Below, in pieces: positions 62,992 to 64,000 of a stretch of 64,000 nt of DNA (position 1 is its first letter; every line of letters starts with the position of its first letter). Made by a program: the position numbers and the translations under genes. The DNA lies in assembly GCA_021817045.1 (NCBI GenBank), contig JAKAWG010000012.1, positions 1 through 64,000 on the forward strand. The letters run 5' to 3'. The DNA is from Acidobacteriota bacterium (GTDB lineage: Bacteria; Acidobacteriota; Terriglobia; UBA7540). The notes below the pieces were generated by a model. It was not told where the DNA came from. It did not search any database and saw nothing but the letters and a program-made list of their open reading frames with translations.

Positions 62992-64000
62992 ATGAAGTCT
63001 GAAACCATCTCGAAGAGGCAGGAAACATGGCTGAATCGCAACGTAGTGGGGATGAGCATTACAAGCCTCCTCTCGGATGCCGGTCATGAAATGGCGACGG
63101 CTGTTCTTCCCGGTTTTCTTGCTGTCCTCGGCATTTCCCCGGCGATCTTAGGATTCATCGAGGGCGTGGCCGATTCAACCGCGAGTTTCACGAAGCTCGG
63201 GTCGGGTTGGATTTCCGACCGCCTTGGACATCGCAAACCCATTACGGTCGGAGGCTATTTTCTGACCGGCGCCTCGAAGGCCCTGTTTGCCCTTGCCCAC
63301 GGGTGGCCGCTGGTGCTTGTGGGCCGAACCTTGGCTTGGTTTGGCAGAGGAGTGCGTGGTCCGCTGCGCGATGCCATGCTGGCAAATTCAGTTCCCGCCG
63401 AATCTCGTGGCAAAGCGTTCGGCTTTCACCGCGCAGGGGACACGATAGGCGCCATTATTGGTCCTCTCCTTGGGGTCTCGCTGCTGGCGTTTCTTCATTC
63501 GCGTACCAGCGATCCTTCCGAGCCTTTCCGGATCACCTTTTTGCTGACGCTCGTTCCGGGACTGGGCTCGGGATTCGCTTTCGCCTTCCTGGTCCGCGAG
63601 GAGCGCGATGTTCCTTCGGAGGCGAAGTTGTGGATGGCGATGCGAGCTTTGCCCGCGTCATTTCGCCGTTTTCTTTGGGGTGTGGGAATCTTCGGCATTG
63701 GTGATTTTGCCAGGACGCTCATGATTCTCGCCGCCACGCAGTTGCTCACCGCCCGGTACGGCTTCGCGCACGCCGCAGAAATTGCGGGATTCTTATACGT
63801 AGGCCACAACGTAGTTTGCGCAGCGGCTTCCTATCCCGTTGGTGCTCTTTCCGACCGAATGGGAAGGCGCGGATTGTTATCGATCGGCTATCTTTCCGGC
63901 GCGCTTTCGGCGCTAGGCTTTCTTGGAGCATTCTTGTGGAAGCTGGACACGGTCGTCTACCTTCTGGCGCTTTTTTCCTTGAGCGGATTTTCCATTGCCG
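62992..64000 (+). CDS. MFS transporter, 3' end beyond the window
   Basis: The open frame from ATG 62992 (5 bases after the AsmA stop) runs without stop to the window end, 336 residues. It has several hydrophobic helices and MFS loop motifs GWISDRLGHRKP (between helices 2 and 3) and ALSDRMGRRG. A conserved helix-4/5 stretch RTLAWFGRGVRGPLRDAMLA is typical of one MFS branch found in environmental bacteria. The substrate is unknown. The close spacing suggests co-transcription with the AsmA-like gene. Confidence 0.85.
   Translation, partial: MKSETISKRQETWLNRNVVGMSITSLLSDAGHEMATAVLPGFLAVLGISPAILGFIEGVADSTASFTKLGSGWISDRLGHRKPITVGGYFLTGASKALFALAHGWPLVLVGRTLAWFGRGVRGPLRDAMLANSVPAESRGKAFGFHRAGDTIGAIIGPLLGVSLLAFLHSRTSDPSEPFRITFLLTLVPGLGSGFAFAFLVREERDVPSEAKLWMAMRALPASFRRFLWGVGIFGIGDFARTLMILAATQLLTARYGFAHAAEIAGFLYVGHNVVCAAASYPVGALSDRMGRRGLLSIGYLSGALSALGFLGAFLWKLDTVVYLLALFSLSGFSIA

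Noticed and set aside
1-64000. CRISPR array, rRNA operon, prophage structural genes
   Set aside because: No regularly spaced repeats, rRNA sequence or phage morphogenesis proteins were seen.

Overview
The window looks like a chromosomal piece of an uncultured Acidobacteriota (soil-type acidobacterium). This rests on gene content, not a search: a long Oar-like TonB-dependent receptor with an N-terminal carboxypeptidase-regulatory-like domain, a decayed PEP-CTERM protein, several acidobacterial-style secreted and TPR proteins, a protein-kinase-like/TPR pair and a moderately GC-rich composition. One tRNA gene (Asn) is present; no rRNA or CRISPR array was seen.

Layout. 1-12.6 kb is an accessory, decaying zone. 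It holds the end of an IS5-like transposase that interrupts a tyrosine integrase with its excisionase-like partner, back-to-back gene fragments (TPR protein, secreted protein, transglycosylase-like protein, APS kinase), a WD40 protein and NUDIX hydrolase, a methyltransferase broken by one base beside an intact MarR regulator with repeated operator-like sites, a carboxylesterase, an NmrA-type oxidoreductase and a secreted-protein pseudogene with five lesions. 12.6-34.1 kb is mostly intact: TPR protein and pseudokinase, TonB receptor, malic enzyme, GH20 hexosaminidase, YycJ-type hydrolase, mtnA, phosphate acetyltransferase, glmM and folP. 34.1-36.4 kb is again eroded (palindromic elements, a PEP-CTERM pseudogene, a ccmE fragment).

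36.4-41.3 kb is the most notable locus: a minus-strand cluster encoding a decaheme cytochrome, an MtrB/PioB-like outer-membrane barrel, a monoheme cytochrome, a NapC/NirT-type multiheme quinol oxidoreductase and a small membrane protein, preceded by a perfect Crp/Fnr-type palindrome. Together these could carry electrons from the quinol pool through the periplasm and across the outer membrane, so a porin-cytochrome conduit for extracellular electron transfer is the best reading. 41.7-57.9 kb is housekeeping (birA-coaX, valS, a response regulator, uvrA, pcm, rpsO-pnp, larB and selD). The selD gene carries an in-frame TGA at the catalytic Cys position with a SECIS-like hairpin just after it, so it is very probably a selenoprotein. 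58-64 kb has two tandem tatA genes, tRNA-Asn, a DoxX protein, an IS1634-like transposase remnant, a coiled-coil secreted protein, an AsmA-like protein carrying an in-frame 178-bp palindromic insertion, and an MFS transporter cut by the window end.

Small palindromic elements are scattered through intergenic DNA and reach into genes (the C-terminus of folP and the middle of the AsmA gene). A roughly 97-bp intergenic element occurs twice, near 34.95 and 41.6 kb. Pseudogene calls could partly reflect assembly or sequencing errors; read mapping would separate the two.
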